Positions 47,269 through 58,617 of a stretch of 64,000 nucleotides of DNA are shown here, piece after piece. The stretch comes from Clitopilus passeckerianus (taxonomy: Eukaryota; Basidiomycota; Agaricomycetes; Agaricales; Entolomataceae): the NCBI GenBank assembly GCA_944990035.1, contig CALYLX010000128.1, positions 1,364,001 through 1,428,000 on the forward strand. The letters run 5' to 3'. The position numbers were made by a program, and so were the translations under genes. Position 1 is the first letter of the stretch. Each line of letters begins with the position of its first letter. The notes under the pieces were generated by a model, which made no database searches, was not told the origin of the DNA, and saw only the letters and a list, made by a program, of their open reading frames with translations.

Positions 47269-49203
47269 TTAGACCCCGTCTGAGTCCTCGTCGGTCCCGG
47301 AATCGTCTTGACGGACGCGCTTTCCAGAGCCATGGCGGTTGCGCTATGATGGGATGAAGGTCAGTGGAGGGCAGGTCTGCGGAGGGTGTGTTAAAGGCTC
47401 ACCAATGGCAGCTTCTGGCCTTGGTTGCCAAACGCGATTGATAGAGCGGTAGTATCTGCACAAATTATAATCAAGTAGCGTAAACAATCTATTACGGAAA
47501 GTAATGTAATGAGATAGCAATAATTACTGACCTGGAACACCAGGGAAACGCTTTGCGGAGTAAACCACAAATGAATCGGTAAATGTTTGAGCGAGGACGG
47601 GAGACACGTCCTGGTGTACCCTGGTAGCGCCAGCTTCTGGTGCAGGAGGCCTGTAACGAGGGTGAGCTCATTCGTCTGGGAAGGACTAAACCATGCAGAG
47701 AAAGTCAGGAAAGGTGTTACTTACGCCCCTACATTCATCAGCCTCAACCTTAGACGAAATGAGCCTATCGGAGGTGTATTGTGAGTTCAAACCCCTTTAG
47801 AAGACATTTGAGATGGGTACCTTCAGTTCGAACAGAAAGATCTTGGAATAGGAAGAATATCCCTGGCTTCCTATGCTCGTCCAGTAAACGGGCAGCATTT
47901 GCGGTAAGGGGTCCAACAAGAGTCCTAGTGTAGGTGTGCCGCGGCACTGGTCCACCTGGAGGAACGGATCCGTGCATAGCTGGAGGATAGGTCGAGGAAT
48001 AGAATGGAGGTGGGGGAGGAGCATAGCTGCTTGTGGAAGGGAAAGCAGAACCCGAGTCTTGCCCTGGCCAGGTCGAGCTTGTGGCTTCTCTTCCATCGGA
48101 ATCAGGACCTCGAAGGGCCGGGTCAACTTGGGATTGGTCAGTCGACTGGAAGCTGGATGTACCGTCATATCCGCGATAGGCATGGGAGGTACTGGGGTCG
48201 GTAGGGCCAGTGGGTGTGGAAGTGTTGGGCGAGGGAACAGCTGGACCTGTTTGCCAAGGTTCTCTACTGAAAGTATGAATGGAAGGGAGGGCCGGTGGAG
48301 GATAAACGCCGCTACGGTCCGCTTGCGAGTCTTGTTGAGAAGCGTAGCCCCAGGTCGGGGTTTCCGGCGCTGAAGAGGAGTTATATTGTGGCGGTGGCGG
48401 AGGGTAAGGTGTATTAGATGAATAGTAGCTTGGGTTTGTAGTAGAGGAATAAGGGTTGATGGGGGTGATTGGACCAGACTGTGAAAACAAAATGCAGGAT
48501 ATTGCATCAGAGATAGAGGTAATCGATAGGAAACATTGAACGGACTTGATCTGTCTGCCGATAATGCCCGGTTGTAGCGTTGGCCATTACGGGAGTTTGA
48601 TTTCCTGAAGAGCGAGCTTGCGAGTTAGATGTACTACCTCCCCTCCGTTTGGGCTTGGCCGGATGTGGGGGCACATAACGATCAGACGATGGGTGAAGAA
48701 CGAGATTCCGGTCCACCTTGCCGTCTGCTGACCACAGGTCGACAGCTACTAGAAAGAACGAAGAGTCCACGTCGCTGGTTCGTGAGTTTGATGAGCCAAC
48801 ACATTGGGTCTGTAAATTGATTCTATGACATACTCGACGTCCACAATCGAATTATCCTCCCTTCTAACAACCATTCTTGCAACTGCAGCAGGAGCTAAAG
48901 GTCGGCGATCCTATCATCCCATTAAAGATGTTAGGCTTCTCAGCAGTAGGGAAATAATGCTCTGGATGCACCTTATCACCGAAACCACACATTCGGGCAC
49001 GCAATGGGTGCTGTACGACTTCGAGCGAATAATGCCTGTCCCATAGTCTAAGAAACACTGCCCCACTGAAGTTACCGTCCCGGTGGTACGCACCTTCTTC
49101 CATGCCATTGGCCCCAATGATCTATAGCGTCTTGAGGTGCTTGGCGTACCCCCGGAGGTCCAAGGGAGGGGTCAATACGTCGTGGGTCGACTTGCTGAAT
49201 CAT
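47269..49203 (-). CDS. velB: Velvet-domain regulator VelB
   Basis: Velvet proteins are NF-kB-like fungal DNA-binding regulators of development and secondary metabolism; VelB pairs with VeA or VosA. Nine exons (49203-49094, 49047-48972, 48910-48834, 48774-48546, 48478-47821, 47764-47725, 47650-47532, 47455-47403, 47343-47269) sum to 1437 nt, or 478 residues, with no break. The N-terminal half of the velvet domain is RHYSLEVVQHPLRARMCGFG, DRRPLAPAAVARMVV and DSSFFLVAVDLWSADG. The C-terminal half is LVGPLTANAARLLDEHRKPG, IFFLFQDLSVRTEG, FRLRLRLMNVGAP and SFVVYSAKRFPGVPDTTALS. About 220 Pro/Ser/Tyr-rich residues sit between the halves, as is typical of VelB. The tail ends in a basic/acidic stretch. 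Confidence 0.93.
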
Positions 49204-50161
49204 TCCAGCAAGATTGCGCAGAAGCTTGAATTAGAGAAGAAGGCGGAAGCTACCAGGACCAGAGTAGAGCAGTATTAAAAGTGGATAGGTGGACTGACTT
49301 GGAAGAGGGAGAGGGTAGATTGAAGATGGCGGAGAAGACTTGAGAAAGTTTGTTCTCACGAGGGAAGCCGTTGGACGGAGAAACCAAGTTCAGACGATTG
49401 AAGACGGAGGTCTTGTGTCAATTTGGTGAAATTGCGCACACCTGGAAGGAAAGGAGACCCGACACAATGGAATCACGTTCAAGCCAGGGTTAAGGTGACA
49501 ATTTTCAGGAATTAATAGGATATAGAGTCGATCCTAGCAGTTTCAGCGGCGAAAAGATTTCAGCAGTATTCACGGTTCTACTTGGCGGCGCCGTGTTTGT
49601 TACGGTAGAAATGTAAAATATGGTCAAGCCAAGGTACCACCACCGCACAACGTTCCAGTTTAAGGGGAATATTCTAACACAGCCACATTCACTCACTTCA
49701 CTGGTATGTTTTCAGGCTAACCGCTCTCTTTGGACCTCTGCTCATTGCAAACCACGGAAACCGCTGTAAATCTTTGAGAACAGTCACCACGCAACCTTCC
49801 CATCGCGGAAACAGTCATGTTTACGCCATCTTTTGTCAATCCAGTGTTTTGGGCGATCCACTATTTTGGTTTAGGGCCTGGCATCCATATGCGTATATCA
49901 TTCGCTCTTCCTCTGCACATCCTTACATTCACTGGGAAAACCCGCTTGAATACTGCTCAGAATGCCCTCACATTGCGAAATGACTCGCTTTGTTCCGTCA
50001 GGCTTCGAGCAAAAACAAAAAACTAGAATCTCCAGCTTTGATTAGATCGGGTACATGAGTTGCGTTGGGTTTGACGGGGGCTTCACGTGGCAGCGGCGAA
50101 CATAACTTTTGATCGTCCTTGCAGCTCAACCAACCACACGTTTCAGACATCCATATTCAAA
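49204..50161. promoter_or_regulatory. Divergent region, velB / ArfGAP, 0.96 kb
   Basis: This is larger than the other divergent gaps in this half of the window, fitting a regulated velB promoter. Short ORFs (for example 49774-49983) are unsupported. No specific element identified. Confidence 0.45.
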
Positions 50162-51659
50162 ATGGCCGACCAAGCTGCAGCGAAGAAGATCCTTAGTGAG
50201 CTAGCAAAACGAGAAGATCTCAAGAACAAGGTGTGCAACGATTGTACGAATGTGAATCCTCAATGGGCATCACTCAGGTAAGAGGCAGTTTCCTGCTATT
50301 ATCATGGTCAGCCGACTCACATTTTCTCCCAAGCTTCGCCGTATTTCTGTGTCTACAATGCGCTGGAACACATCGAGGCTTTGGTGTTCATATCAGGTGT
50401 GTAGCATCTGCTCTTCAGGAGCTTTTAGTCTAATAAGATTTCGGTAGTTTTGTGAGGTCAATATCGATGGACTCGTGGACTGAGGATCAAATCAGGCGTA
50501 TGCAGGTAATTCTCAAGCTTTCCTCATGTACAGCGAGCTAAATGTGATGTAGCTAGGTGGAAACACGCCTTTCAGGGAATTTATGAAGTCGTATATCCCT
50601 CAGGAGCAAGGTGGATACACAGAGGACCTCAGCCCATATGACACCTACCATTGTTGGGCTGCCACCCAATACCGCGAAAAGGTGTCTTTCTTTTGGTTTG
50701 CCTCCGTTCCTAGTTCTTATCTTTGACAGCTCGATGCCGACCTTGCGGGAAAATCATGGTCTCCTTCTGCCCCAACTGCCGCCCACCTTCAGCAGACCCG
50801 CTCTGCATCTCCGGCGACGCAGGCTGGCTCAACACGAAAATCTCGAGCTTTAAACCGTGGCTCAACGATGAACTCCATGCGAAGTGATTCTCCCTCCCCC
50901 TTCCGAACTTCCTCTCGGGGTACTCCCAGCTCAATACAGGCTGATCAAAAGGCAGCTAATGAATCGTACTTTGAGGGCTTGGGAAGGATGAATGACAGTC
51001 GCCCTGATAACTTGCCACCCTCTCAAGGCGGAAAATATACCGGATTTGGGAGTACTCCTTCCCCACCACCCGGTTCAGGCAATCCATCATACGGCCTGTC
51101 ATCCCGAAACGCGCCTTCCCTCAGCGAGCTTCAGGAGAACCCCCTCGGTGCTCTCAGTAAAGGATGGTCCCTCTTTTCTGCGGCTGTTGTTGGCGCAGGG
51201 AAAGTCGTTCAAGAGAACGTTATCCAGCCAGGCGTGGAACGCGTTACCGACCCCAACTTCCAAGCAACAGTCCGAGGATACATGACTGAAGCGCAGCAAC
51301 GTGCTTTGGCGGCAGGTGGTACGGCTAATCAGTGGTCGAGGCAGCAGCTTGGTGTAGATATTGGTGGTAGCATGAATGATGCTGTGTCTGCCGTGAGGGA
51401 TAGGGTCGGTGGTGGGCCAGAGAGGTCAGGATATGGTGCGCTTTCACAGGGACATGGATATGAGGAGGAATCGTCGGGACTGTATGACGAGGACCACGAC
51501 GACGATGCTTTCTTTAAGCAGTATGCGGATAGCAGGAGACAGGCTAACGAATCAACTTCGGCTACGACGACAACGACAACTGCGGCTGCATCCAACACAC
51601 CTGTCCCTGCTGCAAAGTTAAAATCCAACGACTGGGATAATGAATGGAAGGATTTCTAG
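50162..51659 (+). CDS. GCS1: ArfGAP (Gcs1-like) GTPase-activating protein
   Basis: It stimulates GTP hydrolysis on Arf1 at the Golgi during COPI vesicle cycling. Five exons (50162-50277, 50334-50396, 50448-50505, 50553-50681, 50730-51659) sum to 1296 nt, or 431 residues. The zinc finger C-x2-C-x16-C-x2-C reads CNDCTNVNPQWASL and FLCLQCAGTHRGFGVHI. The catalytic arginine finger lies in SFVRSISMDSWTEDQIRRMQ. LGGNTPFREFMKSY completes the domain. The C-terminal part has PLGALSKGWSLFSAAVVGAG, an ALPS-like amphipathic segment, and ends NDWDNEWKDF, a W-rich coat-binding tail. Intact and of normal length. Confidence 0.94.
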
Positions 51660-51920
51660 ATTCTAGGTAGATTTATGTAGATTTTATCCGATTATTGTTG
51701 TCTCCATAGGCTACCTATACTTGTTGCATATATATATATCATCTTTTCCTTTTGCATTTGAGCGGAAACTCCGGTTCAAAGGGTCCGGCTAAGAAGGTCC
51801 GGCCGATCTCGATCGGAGCTTCCCCGCGTCCTGCAGCTGGTCCTCATATCTCTTCAAACCTACGGAGGTCCACTCTCCAGGCTCCTTTACCCCCACCAAC
51901 GACGGTAACAACGCACAAAG

Positions 51921-54127
51921 ATGCGTCCGGTATTGAATAACGTCATCCGACGAGCACTTCTACGCTCTCCAGCACATCGTCGAGCCTATCATGCTTCGGT
52001 GCTGCCTTCCCTCATCTCTACAACCTCCCCCGAGTTCCAGGCGAGGGCAAAAGCTATGGATGGGTTAGTTGCCGATTTTGAGACAAAGATGGAGAAGGCG
52101 CGTGCAGGTGGTAGCGCTAAGGCCGCGGAGAGGATGAAGGCCAAAGGAAAGAAACTCCCGAGAGAACGGTGCGTTCAGCTACTTGACCGGGAAAGAGCAC
52201 TTCAGTCGGGTGCTACACAGAGTGGATAGCATGAACTGAGGCTTTTGGACAGGTTAGCGTTGCTGCTTGACCCGCATACGCCGTTCCTGGAACTTTCATC
52301 CTTGGCTGCCCATGACGTCTATGGAGAGGATATTCCGGGTGCTGGTATTATCACTGGTATCGGGCGGATACAAGGGAGGGAATGTGTCATTGTGGTGAAC
52401 GACGCGACTGTGAAGGGTGGCTCGTACTACCCATTGACGGTAAATACGTGTATTCTGGCATCGATCCGGGACTGGTTTGTACTCATGACGCTCGATAGGT
52501 CAAGAAGCATATCCGAGCACAAGAGATTGCACGGGAACATGGACTACCATGTGTTTATGTTGGTCCGTATCTCTACGCCGTCACAAATGGCACCGTACTG
52601 AAGGACCTTGTAGTTGAATCTGGAGGCGCTGCTTTGCCTCACCAAGCAAATGTGTTCCCGGACAAGGAGCATTTCGGCCGTATCTTCTACAACATGGCCC
52701 AAATGTCTGCTCTGGGCATACCCCAGATTGCTGTTGTTCACGGTATCTCTGTTGCCGGAGGAGCATACGTTCCCGCAATGGCGGACGAGAACGTTATTGT
52801 CCAGAACCAGGGTCACATTTTCCTGGCTGGCCCTCCCCTTGTGAAGGCAGCGACAGGGGAAGAGGTGGATGAAGAAACTTTGGGTGGGGGATTGATGCAT
52901 TCTACGGAGAGTGGTGTTACGGACCACCTGGCGAGAGATGATGAGCACGCTATTGCTATTGCAAGAGGTATCGTGGGCGACCTTGGGACCGCTGGAGGGC
53001 GAGATATTGCTGTAGGTTCTTCCAACCCTAGTCCGTTGTCATAATGCTAATGATACCTGGACTTGTAGCCACCACAAGCACCTGAAGAACCTCTCTACCC
53101 TACTTCTGAATTGCATGGGATTGTTGGTACTGACGTCCGACAACCCTTTGATATGCGTGATGTCATTGCACGGATTGTCGATGGTAGCAAATTCAGAGAG
53201 TTTAAGAAGGAGTATGGCACAACCATGATCACGGTCAGTTCTCTGGTTTTCTTATTGTTTTCATAAATTGATACTCGAACTATAGGGCTTTGCAAATGTT
53301 CATGGCTATCCCGTCGGAATTGTTGCTAATAACGGAATCCTGTTCTCCCCCTCCGCTTTGAAAGCGACACACTTCATTGAGCTCTGCTCACAGAGGCAGA
53401 TCCCTCTGTTGTTCTTGGTCAACGTGACCGGCTATATGGTTGGTTCGAAAGCCGAGAAGGGGGGTATTGCAAAGGATGGTGAGTCGAACTCTTCGGACCG
53501 TTGGGTACAACTAAATGAACTGGATGGTCCACAGGTGCCAAGATGGTCCGGGCAGTTGCATGCGCTGACGTACCGAAGCTGACTGTCATTGTGGGAGGTA
53601 GCTTTGGTGCTGGAAACTACGGCATGGCTGGTAGAGCGGTATGCTTCCCTTCAGACTCCAAAATTCTCCTAGTTGCTGAACACTTTTGCGAATAGTATTC
53701 TCCCAGATTCTTGTGGATGTGGCCGGTTAGTCAACTTTCGTGAGATAGAGCCTGCATCCACTCATTTCTTGTCCCCTTTTAGAATGCAAAGGTGTCCGTC
53801 ATGGGCTCTGGACAGCTTTCGCAGGTCATGGCATCCGTATCGAGGTAAGTTGACTTCCATTTGAGCCAGCTGAAATATTGAACCCAACATCCTCCAGGGA
53901 TCCGGCACAACACGCCTCTCAAGTCTGAAATCGAGAACCAATCGACGGCCCTATACTCGACGGCACGCCTCTGGGATGATGGTATCATTAAGCCAACAGA
54001 TACCAGGGATGTTGTTGGATTAGGATTGGCGCTGGCAGCTCGTGAAAAGGGAGCTAAGTACAAAGGCTCCAGTGGGTCGACGACCTGGGATGGCAATGGC
54101 AACGGATACGGTGTCTTCAGGATGTAG
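51921..54127 (+). CDS. Methylcrotonoyl-CoA carboxylase beta subunit (one frame break)
   Basis: This is the carboxyltransferase subunit of the mitochondrial biotin enzyme of leucine breakdown. Ten exons: 51921-52168, 52253-52439, 52499-52562, 52614-53011, 53069-53233, 53286-53478, 53535-53638, 53696-53725, 53783-53844, 53898-54127. The N-terminus [20 protein letters not shown] is a presequence. [99 protein letters not shown] and [17 protein letters not shown] match the family. The exon sum is 1681 nt, 2 short of a multiple of three. The break is at CTCTC 53916-53920, where one more CT gives [11 protein letters not shown] and the normal C-terminus. I take this as a sequence error in a housekeeping gene. 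Confidence 0.93.
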
Positions 54128-54321
54128 AATCACAGATCATCTTTTGTACACACCCATAAATTACACTAAAACTCAACTGACTTCCAATGTTCCACGGATG
54201 CTCCTGTTCAAATGATCGACAGTGGCAGTGTCAATTCTCTTTGCTTCCTTCTTGCATCGTTGAACCTTGGTTGAACCGCTCGTTTCGTGTCGTTCAATCT
54301 ATACCAGAAAACTGAAAGGCA

Positions 54322-57300
54322 ATGAAACCCAATCCGGCCATACCAGCACCTGAAATGATAGAAAAGCTCGATGACCATACTCGTGCTAAGCTTCGGTCCA
54401 CCCAAATATTGACATCACTACCCCAACTTATATCTGAGCTTGTGCAGAACTCTCTGGATGCATGTGCTACTCGTGTTGAGGTTGGGGTGGATTGTGAGGA
54501 ATGGTATTGCTGGGTGAAGGATAACGGAAGTGGGATCAGTAAGGATGGATTGAACAAGTTAGGGAAGGGTTTGGATGAAGGACGTTATAGTGAGTACCTG
54601 CGAGCAGCTATTCAGTGATTGGGTGCTCAAGCTTCGGGCGATAATAGGCAGCTCGAAGTCCTATGATTCTAACTCCTTGGACTATGTCTCAACCTTTGGG
54701 TTTCGTGGAGAAGGTATGCCAGTCTCCTTCATCAACCGTTCCAACAAAGTTGCTCACAAACACTCAGCCCTGGCGTCCGCTGCCAACCTCTGCTGTTTAG
54801 AAATCTCTTCTCGGACGACCAAATCAAGGGAAACATGGTCTATCATTTTGAAAGGCACTCAGAGCCTGTATTCCGGTCCAGCAGTCCGTTGGCGTCGAGA
54901 AACGCCAGGGACAGTGGTTTGTATTCGGGATGCTTTCTATAACGTATGTACGCTCGTTTGTTTATAGGCCCCAACCTGCTAAGCACTTTCCAAAGCTTCC
55001 TGTTCGACGCAGCTCACATACACCTGCTGCTCGCACCCTCGAACTTATCCGACAGGAGATAGAGACTTATGCCCTTGTATTTCCACATGTGTCGTTCACA
55101 ATTGAGCATGTTGAAAAGGACAGGGAGGGGAACAATGGGACTTCGAGCTCCAAAGGTCGGATAATTAGGATACCGCAGGTAAGTCTCAAGCTAGGTCTGC
55201 TTGGATAATTCCTAACTTGGAAGGAAAGACTACATCTACCTTGGCAGCGTTCAGAACTATATTCGGGCGTGCATTGACAGAGGTGCGCATGAGCCCAAGC
55301 ACGTTGATGCCGCCTATTCTTAACGAGAGTGAACAAGCACGTCGAAAATATTGACGTGTCTTCGGACGGACTCAGTCTCTCAGGTTTCATAAGTCTCAAT
55401 GGCGCACATTCAAAGGTCAGTTTCGTCCAAATATTATTGATAGTCAGTTAAAATATCCTTTCTAGTCATATCAATACATATGTACGTGGACTACGTACTG
55501 TCAAGTTATATTCTGTACTGAGGACGACTGACAGATGTTAATAACCATCCCATTGCTCGGGACGAACTCCATCGAGCTATTGACTCTGTCTTCGCAGCAA
55601 GTACGTTTGGGAAGAATGTGAGTACCTCAACCCCGTGTTTAGCCCGCATTATTGTGCTGATCATGTATTTGACGCTAGGCTCTGGATGAGCTGGGAGAGA
55701 CAACACTCCCTCGATCTCGTTAGTTTGTCTCGATCCTTGTTGTCATCATCCGAGCTTAGTCCCGTGTAGAGGTTCGACGATCACCTCGGAAGGCAGAAAA
55801 GCGACCGGTCTATGTCTTGAACTTATTGATACCCCCCGCAGAGTTGGATAACTGCATAGAGCCAGCAAAAGCGCGCATAGAATTCCAGGTTCGTTCAACC
55901 CTACTTTCGAATGTTCCGTTTGATACTGATTGTTCGGGATACAGAATAGAGGTCGCATAATGAACTTTCTTGTGTCGACAATCAAGAGGTTCCTGATCAA
56001 GAACGGCTTCAGCCTGCAAACGTACAAGACGCCAGATGATCCTGGGACACCGACGCGAAAGAAGCGTAGGGAGGCACCTATGGACGAAGCTACTCCGCCA
56101 CCAGACGACTCTTGCTGGCACAGGCAAGAAAACCATATCGTCGACTGGGATGATTGCAACGAAATTGAAGGCACGAACGGAGTGCTCTGGATGGACCCAG
56201 CTACAGGGGGTGTTCGTAATTGATAAGGACAGTGGGAACTCACGGCCTTTCTTGCCTTCTACTTCAACGGGAAACCTGTATGACGACGAATGTGGGATTT
56301 CCATCCGCCGCACACTACCAAGCAGAAATGGCCCTGCCATTGAAGGAGAGCAGCAAGATGTCCCTGGTTGGCTTCAACGTGCGTTGTTGGTATGTTAGAC
56401 TCTATTTTTCTCTCTCTTCTCTCTCTGCTAGTTAGACTGACTGGGTCATTGTAGGCAAACAAGAATTACCAGGCTCAGCAAAACAATATACGAGACCTAG
56501 GTCCCTCTTGCTGTACTCAGGATGCTTCAGAACCGGGACCAACACTCCCTCGTGGGATGAGGCTTCCTGGGATGGACGGGGCGACAATCGATGAACTGAA
56601 TTTTGAGAGGCTTGACCTCTGCAATGCTCAAGTCATCTGTCAAATCGACAAGAAGTTCATCGCATGTTTACTCAACGTGGGTGCAGAGCCTGCCCTCGTG
56701 TTGGTTGATCAGCACGCTGCCGATGAACGTGTGCGGGTGGAGCGGTTTCTGAGGGAGCTATGTCAAGGATTTCTCGGTAGCCAGAGGAAAACCGGCGGTC
56801 TGATTGAGCTTCAAGAGCTTGAACCACCTGTCCCCGTACTCTTGGCTGAGCATGAAGGTCGTAAGCTTGCAGAGTCGAACCAACTCCAGGAACTCCTGCT
56901 CAGCTGGGGATTTCGTGTAAAGCCCGGAGGAGCCTGGCCTGGCCTCGACGATGACTCTGCTGGGTATACCCAAGTTTGGGTGGAAGCTGTTCCTGCTGTT
57001 GTCAGCGAAAAGGTTGGTGTTTGGATGCTAGCAAGTTCAATCTTGGCTGAGGGCAAAATTTACAGCTATTGATGGGGAAAGAACTTGAAGATACTATTAA
57101 AGGCTTCATCGCTAAGGCTGAGAGACAACCACTGCAGCCTTCCTCCTTTTCTGCCAGGACGGCGAGTTTGCCTGGGTGAAGGCTCTTCGGTGGTGCCCTT
57201 CAGGCTTGTTGGATTTGGTAAATTCGAAAGCTTGCAGAGGTCTGTTTCTCCATCCAAGGAATTCAATCGTGATTGATATTCTTGTCAGGTGCCATTATGT

Positions 57301-57554
57301 TCAACGATACCCTTACTACTGCGCAGTGCAAGACGCTCATCGGCCAACTATCTGCTACAGCCTTTCCGTTCCAATGCGCTCATGGACGGTGAAGTCTTGT
57401 GCTTAGCTGATTGGAACCAACTCCACTAAATACATTTATCAGGCCTTCGATGGTGCCGTTGACAAACCTCGGGACAACCCATCTACAACGGAAGAAACAT
57501 GCGGTGAACTGGGCAAACTGGGAGTTGGGACTAGAACTGGAGTGTATGACGTAA
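54322..57554 (+). CDS. MLH3: DNA mismatch repair / meiotic protein MLH3 (two compensating frame breaks)
   Basis: MLH3 pairs with MLH1 to form the endonuclease that resolves meiotic crossovers and assists mismatch repair. About fifteen exons can be joined in frame. The GHKL ATPase shows ELVQNSLDACATRVEVGVD, KDNGSGI and STFGFRGEALASAANLC. The transducer region includes YVNNHPIARDELHRAI. The C-terminal endonuclease domain has DQHAADERVRVE (the DQHA-x2-E-x4-E metal motif), ALRWCPSGLLDLVNSKACRG, AIMFNDTLT, and CAHGRPSMVPL across the last intron. One exon (55466-55481) is only 16 nt. The exon sum is 2472 nt, a multiple of three, because two breaks offset each other: one G too many at G5 56206-56210 and one G too few at 57157-57158. 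The segment between them is out of frame as given. Confidence 0.9.
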
Positions 57555-57630
57555 CTAGATAGCACGTGGCTATGAGCCCAAAGGAGGATCGTCATCTGAC
57601 ATCATCGGCCTTTGTGGTCCTCGAAAGAGA

Positions 57631-57636
57631 TATAAA
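57631..57636 (+). promoter_or_regulatory. TATA box of the RTC3-like gene
   Basis: tataaa within agatataaagagc, 78 bp before the ATG at 57714, is a clear TATA box at a plausible distance. Yeast RTC3 is a stress-inducible gene, and TATA boxes are typical of such genes, so inducible control is a reasonable inference. Confidence 0.55.
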
Positions 57637-57713
57637 GAGCGTCGAGTCCGTTCAACCTCCTTATATCAGTTCTTCAATCTTCCACTCATCGTCGACACTT
57701 TCAATCTACAATC

Positions 57714-58291
57714 ATGGTCAAATCTCTCACAAAGGTCGTCTACAAGCCCGATGTCAACTCAACGACAGAATACATCATCATCGTCAACCCTGTGGAGGTT
57801 AGCGTCTGGACCCAAAGGATGATTATCCTGGCTGATATTCTTTCACTTTCCTAGTACAAGAAATGGAAAGCAGGAGGTAAATAATTCTTGAGTCCCTCCT
57901 GTGCATGCAAGCTTACCAGCCGCTTTCTAGACACGTAAATATAGGATTCTGATATTTCACAACCTCACAGCGATTAACCTCCTTCCCCACAGCACGATAC
58001 CTCTGGCCGACGTCGTCGACTGTGAGTGACACTGCTTATCCCAGATCGCGACTCTTCTGATGGTCATTATAGCCTTCCATAGTATTCCAATCCAGCCAAG
58101 GCAACCAAGGGCTACTGAACAAGCCGTCAAATCAAGAGCTAGACACCGTGTTTAACTCACACAAAGACGTTGATGTTGTCAAGATTATCCTCGAGAAGGG
58201 TGATGCACAAGCTGGCGAACGTATCTCCAGCGGTGGATCGTCGTCCATGAATATCTCAAGGGGTGGTGCCAATGACTCTGAGAGGCGATGA
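57714..58291 (+). CDS. RTC3: RTC3/SBDS N-terminal-domain protein with a probable 4-nt exon
   Basis: RTC3-type proteins consist of the SBDS (Shwachman-Bodian-Diamond) N-terminal fold and are RNA-binding stress proteins in yeast. The first exon 57714-57797 (LTKVVYKPDVNSTTEYIIIV with NPVE) and second 57855-57876 (YKKWKAG) are clear. The next confident exon, 57993-58021, encodes TIPLADVVD but in the wrong frame unless the four bases acac at 57931-57934 are kept as an exon between two GT-AG introns, giving GDTTIPL. The last exon starts at 58083 (in frame, 115 residues in total), or at 58073 if two bases are missing near 58080, which would give SFHIVFQSSQGNQG. Later motifs: QGLLNKPSNQELDTVF and DVDVVKIILEKG. 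Confidence 0.8.
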
Positions 58292-58617
58292 GCACCTACT
58301 TAGATTGTATCAACCCTGGAACTCGCAAGCATGCACTAGTAAATAATCAACCCAACATGACATATCCGATCACAAAGAATCTGCTACGTGAGCTGCGCTA
58401 CCAAACAGTTGTCATGAAATCGCAATGAGCTGGCATGATGAGTCGATCCAGAGGATACGGGTCCGATTCATTGGCTCGTGACCGGATTGCGCCTGAGCCG
58501 AGCCGAAGAGGTTGAAGCAAGGGTTGAAGATGTAGCGAGTCCATCCATATATTCCATTAGCTGCCATAGGCATGGTGATAGTATGCACATGAGGGCATTC
58601 CGTAGGTCATAGTTACT
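58292..58617. other. Convergent intergenic region, RTC3-like / AFG1
   Basis: This 326 bp region lies between two 3' ends. It contains an atgatga...ctga pair about 60 bp apart (58436-58500), the spacing of a C/D box RNA, but without convincing flanking stems. I do not call an RNA gene. Confidence 0.5.

Noticed and set aside
47797..48507. Long alternative minus-strand frame (236 codons) overlapping velB exon 5
   Set aside because: A shadow of the Pro/Ser-rich velB insert; velvet exons on both sides fix the true frame.
49274..49990. Possible separate small gene between velB and ArfGAP
   Set aside because: Only short ORFs without motifs; treated as shared promoter space.
58436..58500. Possible C/D box snoRNA (atgatga ... 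ctga)
   Set aside because: Box spacing fits but the terminal stem is weak and no D' or guide region can be justified by eye.
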